Shown: piece by piece, positions 24,275-32,581 of the stretch
Layout: the number at the start of each line of letters is the position of its first letter
Numbering within the stretch: position 1 is the first letter of the stretch
Assembly (NCBI GenBank): GCA_033182465.1
Contig: CP137321.1
Coordinates: forward strand, 2,294,001-2,358,000
Reading direction: 5' to 3'
Source: Sanghuangporus weigelae
Lineage: Eukaryota > Basidiomycota > Agaricomycetes > Hymenochaetales > Hymenochaetaceae
DNA length: 64,000 nt
Program-made: the position numbers and the translations under genes
The notes under the pieces: model-generated
Seen by the model: the letters and a program-made list of their open reading frames with translations, nothing else
Databases searched by the model: none
Told to the model about the DNA's origin: nothing

Positions 24275-26252
24275 ATGAATAAGCTGAACTCGAGCGCAGC
24301 AGAGTTTGTCCCGGGTAAATTCCGTCTTACGCCTCAATTTTCGCAGGCGCAGCCGCCACCTGCGCCCATTGAACGACCGGAACAAGGGGAGGCGCCGAAG
24401 CCGCCGCCGACTATCACACTCAATATCGGCGGAAGCAAGCCTACGCCTCCACCGTCCGCATCGGCACCCGCGCCAGTGTCAGCTCCTGCTCCGGCTGCTC
24501 CTGCTCCAGCACCAGCAGCTGAGCCTGCGCCAACACCTGCCCAACTAACTCCATCCAAAACGTCCGCGCCACCACCTTCAGAAAAAGCCGCATCTGTCAA
24601 ATCTAAAGCGTTCACCACAGAGCGAGCGAAGACAGATGCGACAAGAGTTGTTGAGGAAGTGCATGCTAATGCCGATGACGCGACGTTGAAAGACTTGTAT
24701 GGGGATCGTGAGTAACTTATAGATTTCCTTCAGGCCCAGGTCGTGTGCTCATACACGACCCAGTCAAACAACATCTCAATATCGTGTTCATCGGGCATGT
24801 TGATGCTGGAAAAAGTACCATGGGCGGCAACATCCTCTTCCTCACAGGTATGGTCGACAAGCGGACGATGGAGAAATACGAGAGGGAAGCAAAGGAAGCG
24901 GGCCGGGAGAGCTGGTACATCTCTTGGGCGCTTGACTCTACGCCCTCCGAGCGGGACAAGGGCAAAACTATCGAAGTCGGGCGAGGATACTTCGAGACTG
25001 ACACGCGGCGATATACGATTCTCGATGCACCCGGGCACAAGACGTACGTACCGAGCATGATCTCCGGTGCAGCGCAGGCGGACGTTGCCGTCCTCGTTAT
25101 ATCCGCGCGAAAGGGTGAATTCGAAACTGGATTCGAGAAAGGCGGACAGACGCGCGAACATGTAATGCTCGTGAAGACCGCTGGAGTTTCGAAGCTCATC
25201 GTTGCGATCAACAAAATGGACGATCCCACCGTAGAATGGGACAAGGCTCGCTATGACGAGATTGTCGGCAAGATCACGCCGTTTATCAAGGCATCTGGCT
25301 ACAATCCAAAAACAGACCTGCTCTTCGTACCCGTATCCGCGCAGACGGGTGTGAATCTGAAGGATCGGGTTTCCAAGAGCATTGCTCCTTGGCATGAGTA
25401 AGTGGAATTTCATTCGCTTCAGGCTTGATTTGTGCACTAATTTACTACAGCGGCCCTTCTCTGCTAGAACTGCTCGACAAAACGCCCATGGTGAACCGCA
25501 AGATCACAGGGCCTCTCATGCTTCCCATCGCCGAGAAATACAAAGACATGGGGACAATCGTCGTCGGAAAGATCGAGTCGGGGCGACTTCAACGGAACGA
25601 CGAGCTCTTACTCATGCCAAATCGTACTTTAGTCGAAGTAGCTCAGATCTACAATGAACTCGAGGACGAAGTGCCCAGCGCAATTTGCGGAGACAACACT
25701 CGCGTTCGGTTGAAGGGTGTAGACGACGAAGATATCAGCACAGGGTTCGTCCTCACCTCTCCAACCAACTCCGTACACGCTGTGCGCCAATTTGAAGCGC
25801 AGTTAGCGATATTGGAGCATAAGAATATCATTTGCGCTGGGTACAGCGCTGTGATGCACGTGCACACTCTTGCGGAGGAAGTCACCCTCGCTGCGTTACT
25901 GCATTATTTCGACAAAGCGACAGGCCGCAAGTCGAAGAAACCTCCACAGTTTGCGAAGAAGGGGCAGAAGATCGTTGCACTTATTGAGACTGCGCAGCCA
26001 ATTTGCATTGAACGGTTTGCTGATCACCCGCAGATGGGACGGTTCACTCTACGAGACGAAGGTACGTGTTACTATCCGTTTGGAACTGGTACTCTAAAGT
26101 TTGTCTGTCTCTGACGATATTGAATTTCGATATATCCAGGCAAGACGGTGGCGATTGGGAAAGTCACCAAGCTAATAGAGACACCTATGGATCTCTCAGA
26201 AAACATAGCGAACCTCGCACTGGGTGGGACCTCCACGAACTCCACCGCTTAG
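24275..26252 (+). CDS. SUP35: Translation termination factor eRF3 (SUP35)
   Basis: The GTPase that works with eRF1 at stop codons. Four exons: 24275-24707, 24764-25397, 25451-26061 and 26140-26252, summing to 597 codons. Residues 3-14 (KLNSSAAEFVPG) match a PAM2 motif, the poly(A)-binding-protein ligand, as in animal and fungal eRF3. The next 130 residues are Pro/Ala-rich with no Gln/Asn-rich prion-like block. The GTPase core shows GHVDAGKST (G1), DAPGHK (G3) and NKMD (G4), followed by the two beta-barrel domains, ending RDEGKTVAIGKVTKLIE and a short tail. Intron 1 has three in-frame candidate acceptors (24733, 24739, 24763); the last gives a normal 56-nt intron, while the others would be only 26 or 32 nt. 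It is adjacent to MOB1, convergent, with 467 bp between stops. Confidence 0.96.
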
Positions 26253-26719
26253 ACGTTCTACACATATATCCCCCTCGGTTCACGACGTGCATTATGCAAC
26301 AAGACCACTTACGAGATGCGAAATGAAAGATCTGAAGTAGGGAAGGGAAGCAGACTGACGAGTGTATTGAGTAGGAGGCGTGCCGTGCTGTGTTGTATTA
26401 GAGCGCATTGTATCAAATTGCTGTGACATCGTCGACTGTATGCTCGGTGTGTCAAGCGTTGTGCATTTCTGTTGAATAGCAAAGAGAACTGGAAAGCAGC
26501 AAATAGTTTGGACCGGGTGCTAGTGTGTAGCAGATATCTATCTCATCATGATCTTCTCTATTCAGCTGCGTCGTCTACTTATGAGACTTACAGAGAACGA
26601 TCGCGCCGGTCTGTATTCATGACACACTTCCCCGAGTATCGATTGTTCTCCAGGTTCATAATACAGCCAATGATACAAATTAACAGAAATGAGATGATGA
26701 TATGATGAGGGGCGAATGT
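26253..26719. other. Intergenic stretch between convergent stops
   Basis: 3' flanks of eRF3 and MOB1. No additional feature was recognised. Confidence 0.5.
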
Positions 26720-27913
26720 TCACCGCGTCTTGTCCTCCGCTAAGATGGCTTCGTTGAGTTCGTCGAGTGGTGCCAGTTCCTTCTTATCCACAAGATCAAA
26801 CTGACGATGTGACCACAACATGAGAGATCCGAGGTCTAAGGCAGTTTAGAGACGTAATCTCACCTCATGAATGAACAGGAAGAAATGACGATAACTGGTA
26901 TTTAAGTGTGCTGTGCGAAGGTGTATACGACGAATTAGCTGAGAAGTTGTTGGGTTTCCGGGATTGCAGTCAGACAGACCTTCGATCCCAAGCGCACATA
27001 TCTGATCAAAATGGTTGCTGTACAGGTGTGCATATACGCGGAACAATCGTCGCATGATCGTTCGGACCGTATCGCGGAAGTTCTTAGGGAACGGCACGCC
27101 TGAGATTCACATCAGCACGATACGTCTTGAAGGAAAACGCACGCATAGCAATAAAAGCATGCATATCTCTACTAACCGATCTTGTTTGGAAAGACAGCCT
27201 CGTCATCCAGGAGCGATTGAGCCCAGTTCATTAGCGAGTCGACATAATCCGGTGCGGGCAGCTTAGTCGGCCGCTTGAATCTCGCACCGTCCTCCCAGAG
27301 GTATTCGTATCTAATAAGAATCCCGATCATTATTCTTCTACGATACAAGAATGAAGGTGAGGTATATGCGCACCGTGGCCCTGCAGACATGATCGGACAC
27401 TAATTGCGCATGTAAATGTATGAGTTCGCTTTGAACGGACTTTGATTATTCATTCGTTGCGTACCTCCTGAGGTGTACAGAATTCGGTGACCGTCCCGTA
27501 TAGCATGTTTAAATGATTGAAAAAGTCGACGGCTAAAGCCCATTCAGCACTCTAGGGCACGAGTGATAACTGGATATAACACACTGTGCACAGCGAGCCA
27601 TTCGTTCGTGTCCTCTCCCTCTGGCAGTAACACAGCTTGACGAAGGTTTCCCGATCCCTATACACATCATATCCAGAAGCAATCTCAGATACAACATGGT
27701 CTCATATAGGTTATAACTCATCCGCACCAGCGTTGCCTCGGCATATTTGCGTAACTGATACTGCTTCGTCCCCTCAGGCGCGTCCTTCCGTGGTTTGAAA
27801 GTCCTTGTCTTGCCGCTATGAAACGGAGAACCACACAAGGTATTTGATTAAAAGAGATATTTGATATGGGTGAATTGAATTGAATATACGTACAGTCCAA
27901 AGAATGAAGACAT
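26720..27913 (-). CDS. MOB1: MOB1-type kinase activator
   Basis: Coactivator of NDR/LATS-type kinases (Dbf2 in yeast) in the mitotic exit / septation network. Exon 1 is tiny (MSSFFGL, ATG at 27913). Later exons give KTRTFKPRKDAPEGTKQYQL, RKYAEATL, GSGNLRQAVLLPEGEDTNEW, then CPVMSAGPR, YEYLWEDGARFKRPTKLPAP, PFPKNFRDTVRTIMRRLFRV, YAHLYSNHFDQI, HLNTSYRHFFLFIHE and the last exon FDLVDKKELAPLDELNEAIL. The Cys/His zinc ligands expected of Mob1 (C...C in the CxxxxCPVMSAG area and H...H in YAHLYSNHF) are visible. The length of about 215 residues is normal for the family. At least five introns interrupt the gene, some containing in-frame stops. Confidence 0.95.
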
Positions 27914-28508
27914 AGCGGAGGTTGATTGTTTGAGGGTTGGATAGGAGATGTTGTCAGAAGAGACGCGGCGACTGGCAGACAGAACGTGACCGAAAAGAAA
28001 TCGCACGCGTCGCTCGTGGAGATCATCAGTGATGCGTAACTTGCCTTTTCCAACCAACACCAACCATCATCTCCTTACCTCAACTGCCTGGGTTGACTCA
28101 TCATGCCGTAGTCGTACATACAGCTCTTCATCTCTCTTCATTCTACTCGATGGATATTACGGATCCAAATGGTGGTCTAATAGTAATATGTCACATGCAT
28201 TTTTCTGTTACAGTAATCTGCGGAAGATTTATGCATAGCAAGGTGAAACATCTGTTCGTGCCCATGACTTACCTCAACTGCGAGATTCTCATGGCTGGAG
28301 TCCTCGGTAGCCTAATGAACTGCGTCCACATCAAGAATGACGCGGTATTCAGTGCCCTACGGTGCCTGTTATTGATCCCAGTGCCTCTACTGAGGGGATT
28401 TGCCTAGTCAAATCAAGGGTTGTTTGCACATCTCCGCCAGTCATGGACAATTATACCGGCCGACACTAGCGAACGGGTGAATGTGTGCCCTCGCGGAACT
28501 AATCTTTT

Positions 28509-28571
28509 TGCGATGTGCGCGGTGTGATCCTTTGGAATGTACCATGCCGAGTGGCATTTCTGACGAATCAT
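28509..28571 (+). promoter_or_regulatory. Upstream block shared by the three repeat-peptide genes (copy A)
   Basis: This copy starts TGCGATGTGCGCGGTGTGAT and ends TTTCTGACGAATCAT. Related blocks precede the other two paralogues at 30581-30644 and 31936-31997, in the same orientation and at a similar distance (about 200-330 bp) from the start codon. Conservation by common descent is seen; a regulatory role is inferred. Confidence 0.45.
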
Positions 28572-28723
28572 ACGGTCGTGAGTGACGGCGATCAGTCCTA
28601 GGGTCTCAATCCTCAGTTGCAATTTCATGCATTGCTCCGCTGTGTGCCGCGCTCTGGTCCCCGGCTTTGGTGAAACCCTCCGTATTACTCAAGAGTCGGA
28701 TCCTAGACCCGGCCATCCAAAGC

Positions 28724-28731
28724 CTATATAA
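28724..28731 (+). promoter_or_regulatory. TATA box of the first repeat-peptide gene
   Basis: CTATATAA about 110 bp upstream of the ATG at 28840. The two paralogues have TATTAAAA (30781) and TATAAA (32105) at 85-100 bp, so a TATA-type core promoter is shared. TATA promoters in fungi go with strongly regulated genes. Confidence 0.55.
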
Positions 28732-28839
28732 CCTCATCTTTGGAACGGCTTGAGTCCTTAACTCTTGCCAAACCGAAAGGACTCGTAGCTTGAGATATCT
28801 TTCCTAAAACTCTCCTTCTTTCTTTCAATTACGACAACA

Positions 28840-29391
28840 ATGAAGTTCTCGCTCGCTACTTCTTTCTCGGCTGTCCTGGCTTCGCTATTCGTTGCTCAGC
28901 AGGTTGGTGCAGCGGGCATTGTTTGTGACCACATTTGCTTGCCGGGAGAGACGGGTTGCTGCGTCCCGCCTCCGACCACGACTGCGACTCCGGCCTTGGA
29001 AAGGAGACAGGAGACTACATCGACGCCTGGCCTGGAATGCTTCCACTTCTGCTTCCCGGGCGAGACAGGTTGCTGCGTTCCTCCACCCACCCCGACTCCA
29101 ACCTTGGAGAAGAGGCAAACGACGACGACACCTGCATTGCACTGCCTCCACTTCTGCCTTCCTGGCGAAACTGGCTGCTGCGTCACGTCGTCGACTCCGA
29201 CTCCAACTCCGCTCCTGAAAGAGAGAGCGTGCCAGCACTTCTGCCTTCCCGGCGAGACAGGCTGCTGCATCCCCCCGCCGACTACTACCCCAACTCCGGC
29301 TTTGAAGGAGCGAGCTGAAGACATCTGCCAGATCATTTGCCCGGTGGGAGTGACTACTGGCTGCTGCGTCCCCGCTCAGACCCCTGCTTGA
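28840..29391 (+). CDS. Secreted cysteine-rich repeat protein with dibasic processing sites (copy A, 5 repeats)
   Basis: 183 residues, no intron. Residues 1-24 form a signal peptide (MKFSLATSFSAVLASLFVAQ...) with likely cleavage near VGA-AG. The mature part is five tandem units, each with four cysteines: CDHICLPGETGCC, CFHFCFPGETGCC, CLHFCLPGETGCC, CQHFCLPGETGCC and CQIICPVGVTTGCC, pattern C-x3-C-x6/7-CC. Units are joined by Thr/Pro-rich linkers that end in basic pairs or near-pairs (LERR, LEKR, LKER, LKER). This is the layout of Kex2-processed repeat precursors (KEPs) known in fungi: signal peptide plus repeats bounded by KR/RR. Note that two of the four boundaries here are KER rather than a true pair. 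Function is unknown; candidate outcomes are small two-disulphide peptides or an uncleaved repeat effector. Paralogues follow at 30880 and 32195. Confidence 0.85.
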   Translation: MKFSLATSFSAVLASLFVAQQVGAAGIVCDHICLPGETGCCVPPPTTTATPALERRQETTSTPGLECFHFCFPGETGCCVPPPTPTPTLEKRQTTTTPALHCLHFCLPGETGCCVTSSTPTPTPLLKERACQHFCLPGETGCCIPPPTTTPTPALKERAEDICQIICPVGVTTGCCVPAQTPA

Positions 29392-30475
29392 TTGCAAATA
29401 TCGATTTTGTCGCGTCAATCTCCCATTTTCGCAAGCATTTGTCATGTGAGGATTTGAGCGTTCTTTTGAAACGTTAGCTTGTTCCTGATCTTCATGTTAT
29501 ATTTGCAGGGTAGAGAAAAGGAACTTATATGAGCTTCGTAGGAAGCAAAGAGAAATTTAATTATGGGATTGGATGATAGTTGTTTTGTTGGCTGGACAAC
29601 TCCCGCTGTCTCGAGCATTCTTGGATACGAATGTCTTCTGTATTATAAAATTCTTGGTATAGGTGGAAGCAGGTTGGCGTAGTGTATACTTAATGAGATC
29701 TACAAGTGATAGTGCATTCGAGAGAAATGAATCTCTACCTTTGTTTAGTTTTTTGAGCAAGTTTGATACCGATACCGAAACTGGGAATTGTGGCCGTGGG
29801 AACGGACAACTTCAAGAAGCGTCGTGGCGATGCACATGATAATCGAGCCATCACTAGCCATAAAATTTGTCTACACCAAATGCTACGGTCTTCTCGATCC
29901 TTTATGCAGAGCCTCACGACCATAAATCCTTTCAATAGGCGCCGATGAATAATTCCACACATTCAGAGTGAACCTTTTGCTGAAGGAACCTATATTTGAT
30001 CTCATTGGCTAATTTCAGTAAGCGAATACTCGATTTTCAGCATTACATGCAGACCATCGAATCTTGCTTAATACTCTGAAAAACTTTGTTTAACTTATAC
30101 GTCTTTTTCAGGACTGAGTACATTTATTGTTTCGTCTCATCTCAGAAATGCTCGAACTTAGAAGTTGTTCGCTAGCTAGATCTCTACTGGGGATCATGGA
30201 ATATTTGCTTGCTTGCATACATCCAGTCTGTTCTGCATCTTGAGGTCCAAGTCTATCCACGCGTGAACATATTCTAGAGAAGCTTTTTGGCGACGCAAAA
30301 GTGTAAAAGCTTCTTTTGGACTACCGCCGTCTTATGCAAAAAAAGGACGTATCGCACAGCATGGTTTGTCATCTATCCAGTACCATTCTTTGGAACTTGT
30401 CCACCGCGTCTACTATAGTTTTTGGGCCTCGCTGATCGATTGATAAGTCATGAGGCGGCAGGCACACTTACCGAA

Positions 30476-30501
30476 TTGATGCTGTCGCTACTCTGAGCAT
30501 T
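30476..30501 (+). repeat. Distal promoter duplicate (copy B)
   Basis: TTGATGCTGTCGCTACTCTG followed by AGCATT. The same string with two changes lies at 31796-31821, 404 bp and 399 bp upstream of the start codons of genes B and C respectively. It marks the far edge of a duplicated upstream region of about 400 bp. Confidence 0.7.
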
Positions 30502-30580
30502 CGTGTCGGTTCGGATCTTGTTCGGTGACCTTGATACTTGTTGTGTACGGTTTCTCCATTACGCTCTCACGAACTTCTAA

Positions 30581-30644
30581 CCGCGAAGCGCTCGGCCTGA
30601 TATCTTGCAGGGTATCAAAACGAGCGCCGTTTCTAACGAATCAT
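30581..30644 (+). promoter_or_regulatory. Upstream block shared by the three repeat-peptide genes (copy B)
   Basis: It reads CCGCGAAGCGCTCGGCCTGA at its start and TTTCTAACGAATCAT at its end, matching copy A at 14 of 15 positions in the last segment. It lies about 240-300 bp upstream of the ATG at 30880. The role is inferred from conservation only. Confidence 0.45.
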
Positions 30645-30780
30645 GGGCAGTGGTTCACAGTACTTAACTTTCGTTGATGTTTCAAGTCGGTGCATTGCTT
30701 TCATGCTGCAGAGGGCATTCCATCACACATATTGGAAACCGTTCAAAGAATAGGAATCCCAGGACTAAGGTGCTAGCATT

Positions 30781-30788
30781 TATTAAAA
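30781..30788 (+). promoter_or_regulatory. TATA-like element of repeat-peptide gene B
   Basis: TATTAAAA, about 95 bp before the ATG at 30880, in the position equivalent to the TATA elements of the two paralogues. Confidence 0.4.
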
Positions 30789-30879
30789 ACCCTTTCTCGG
30801 AGCTCCTTACAAGGACAGTCCTATCTAAATACTGCTCATACTCGTTTTTTTTCTAAACCTCTCATTTCATTTCGTCGCA

Positions 30880-31176
30880 ATGAAGCTCTCACTCTCATCG
30901 CCTCTCACTACCATCCTTGCTTCACTACTCGTCGCACAGCACGTCGTCGCAGTTGCGATTAACTGCGAGCATCCGTGCAGAGAAGGCGAGACTGGCTGCT
31001 GCGTGGGACCTGCCCCTGCCCCTCCTCCGGAGAAGAGAGCAGAAGTCTTCTGCCAACATATTTGCGTCGACGGAGAGACCGGGTGCTGCATTCCCGCCAC
31101 ACCGCCGAAGAAGAGGAATTGCCTGGTTGTATGCCTTCCCGGAGAGCCCATTAATGAATGCTGCCCTATCGAGTGA
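30880..31176 (+). CDS. Secreted cysteine-rich repeat protein with dibasic processing sites (copy B, 3 repeats)
   Basis: 98 residues, no intron, paralogue of the gene at 28840. The signal peptide is MKLSLSSPLTTILASLLVAQ..., closely similar to copy A. Three units follow: CEHPCREGETGCC, CQHICVDGETGCC and CLVVCLPGEPINECC. The boundaries are PEKR-AE and PKKR-N, both true Kex2-type Lys-Arg sites. The spacing C-x3-C-x6-CC is kept in the first two units and relaxed to x8 in the last. The residue after KR is Ala-Glu in the second unit, as in copies A and C (ERAEDICQ, EKRAEDICQ), so the boundary itself is conserved. The protein is short and has no other domain. The function is not known. Confidence 0.85.
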   Translation: MKLSLSSPLTTILASLLVAQHVVAVAINCEHPCREGETGCCVGPAPAPPPEKRAEVFCQHICVDGETGCCIPATPPKKRNCLVVCLPGEPINECCPIE

Positions 31177-31795
31177 TGGATCTGTTTCTACCATTCGGTA
31201 TCTATTCCCTTCTCGCGAACATGCATGGTGGGCTTCCTCGAGCATTTCCTTGTTTGTTCAAACAAGCACTTATGGGATATTTTCAGGTTCGAAATTACGT
31301 TGCGTGCTTCCTTTCGGTAATCGAGTGTCGAAGGAGATTTATTGGTCAGGACTTGGAATCCGACTCATAGTATGATATAATGGAACCGTACATAATTAAG
31401 CTATTTGCATAGTATTTCAAAGCAATGATGGTCTGATAATGAAACTCCATTGATTCAGACTATGGGGACACCCTGGTCATCTCAAATGGATTCTTAGCTC
31501 TGTCTTCGTATCATGTTAATTCTTCATTTATTAATAAATTTTGATTGGTGATTCGAGGCGTGGGAACATCCCGAGGCCAGGCATGTGGGGATACATAAAG
31601 ACAATTCCGCACTTCGTAATGAACCACCATCGGGACAAAACAAGGAATAGTTCACAGAAAGTGCCACACTCTCATCGCTTCTCCAGGATTATCACGATCT
31701 ATGCTGCTGACGCCTTGATGCTTTCTGGGGTTTGTATAAGAATGTCTGCTCGCTTTCACTCGCACATTCAGGGTAGAGCCGTTTTACTGACGGGG

Positions 31796-31821
31796 TTGAT
31801 GTTGTCGCTATTCTGAGCATT
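31796..31821 (+). repeat. Distal promoter duplicate (copy C)
   Basis: TTGATGTTGTCGCTATTCTG followed by AGCATT, the partner of 30476-30501. The near-equal distance to the next start codon shows that the whole upstream region was copied together with the gene. Confidence 0.7.
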
Positions 31822-31935
31822 GACATTCTCAGCTTCATTCATTCTAAGCTGGTTACCTGGATATGTTGCAACGACTTTGTTCCGACTGAAATGCGCTGGG
31901 TCTTCATGTTATGCTCATGCTCACGGATATTTGTC

Positions 31936-31997
31936 TGCGATGCGCTCGGTCTGATATTTGCAGGGCAGCACGCTGAGCGCGGTTCCCGACGAATCGC
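31936..31997 (+). promoter_or_regulatory. Upstream block shared by the three repeat-peptide genes (copy C)
   Basis: Begins TGCGATGCGCTCGGTCTGAT and ends CCCGACGAATCGC. It lies about 200-260 bp upstream of the ATG at 32195. The first half matches copy A (TGCGATG) and copy B (GCGCTCGG, CTGATAT). The function is inferred. Confidence 0.45.
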
Positions 31998-32104
31998 GTG
32001 TCCAGTCGCCTAGGTAAATGGTTACTGCTATTGACCTTATGTCAGAAACCTGTAACGCATCATTGGGGATTCTCGGTGTATTACCTTGAGACGTCTCCAA
32101 GAAC

Positions 32105-32110
32105 TATAAA
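32105..32110 (+). promoter_or_regulatory. TATA box of repeat-peptide gene C
   Basis: TATAAA about 90 bp upstream of the ATG at 32195. Confidence 0.5.
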
Positions 32111-32194
32111 CATTGCATCTGAAACAGGTTTTTCCAGCAAGAATCACCAGTTGAACACTCATTCCACACACAATTCAAATCTATTTCCGCGACG

Positions 32195-32581
32195 ATGAGG
32201 CTTTCATTTGCATCCTCATTCCCAACCATCCTCGTATTTCTACTGTCCATCCGACAAGCTCGAGCAGGGGTGGCCAACTGCGATATCATCTGCCCGCCGG
32301 GCGTGACTAGTGGCTGCTGCATCCCGATCCCAAACTTGGACGAACGAAGCGACGGATGCCTACAGCCCTGTATCCCAGGCGAGGACATAGGGTGCTGCAC
32401 CCCCGTGCCGCTGGAGAAGCGAGCTGAAGACATTTGTCAACATGTTTGCGCGGACGGAGAGACTGGGTGTTGTATCCCCATCGCATCACCACTGGAGAAG
32501 GAGAAGAGAGAGGAGGACCTCCCCTGTCCGCACATTTGTCCTCCTGGAGTGACGGGTGAATGCTGCATTCGTGATGCATAG
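32195..32581 (+). CDS. Secreted cysteine-rich repeat protein with dibasic processing sites (copy C, 4 repeats)
   Basis: 128 residues, no intron. The signal peptide is MRLSFASSFPTILVFLLSIR..., ending near ARAG. Four units: CDIICPPGVTSGCC, CLQPCIPGEDIGCC, CQHVCADGETGCC and CPHICPPGVTGECC. Boundaries read NLDER, PLEKR-AEDICQ and EKEKR-EEDL, so two are proper Lys-Arg sites and one is a lone Arg preceded by Glu. The third unit is nearly the same as the second unit of copy B (CQHICVDGETGCC), which suggests that units are exchanged or conserved between paralogues. Linkers are shorter and poorer in Thr than in copy A. Same layout and presumably the same role as copies A and B; that role is not known. 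Confidence 0.85.
   Translation: MRLSFASSFPTILVFLLSIRQARAGVANCDIICPPGVTSGCCIPIPNLDERSDGCLQPCIPGEDIGCCTPVPLEKRAEDICQHVCADGETGCCIPIASPLEKEKREEDLPCPHICPPGVTGECCIRDA

Larger units (their letters stand above)
27914..28839. other. Intergenic stretch with the upstream region of the first repeat-peptide gene
   Basis: About 0.9 kb between MOB1 and the first secreted cysteine-rich gene. Apart from the two promoter elements listed separately (28509-28571 and 28724-28731), only short frames without recognisable domains are present. Confidence 0.5.
29392..30879. other. Intergenic stretch between repeat-peptide genes A and B
   Basis: About 1.5 kb. Its last 400 bp resemble the upstream region of gene C (see separate entries). 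The rest shows only short frames without recognisable domains. Confidence 0.5.
31177..32194. other. Intergenic stretch between repeat-peptide genes B and C
   Basis: About 1.0 kb. The last 400 bp are similar to the upstream region of gene B in the same order and orientation. I see no other gene. Confidence 0.5.

Noticed and set aside
24416-24618. Gly/Ala-rich minus-strand frame opposite the eRF3 N-terminus
   Set aside because: Shadow of the Pro/Ala-rich sense coding sequence.
28885-29445. Minus-strand open frames of 146-186 codons across repeat gene A (also over B and C)
   Set aside because: They mirror the repetitive GC-rich sense repeats; no signal peptide or domain, and the sense frame has a signal peptide and conserved cysteines in three paralogues.
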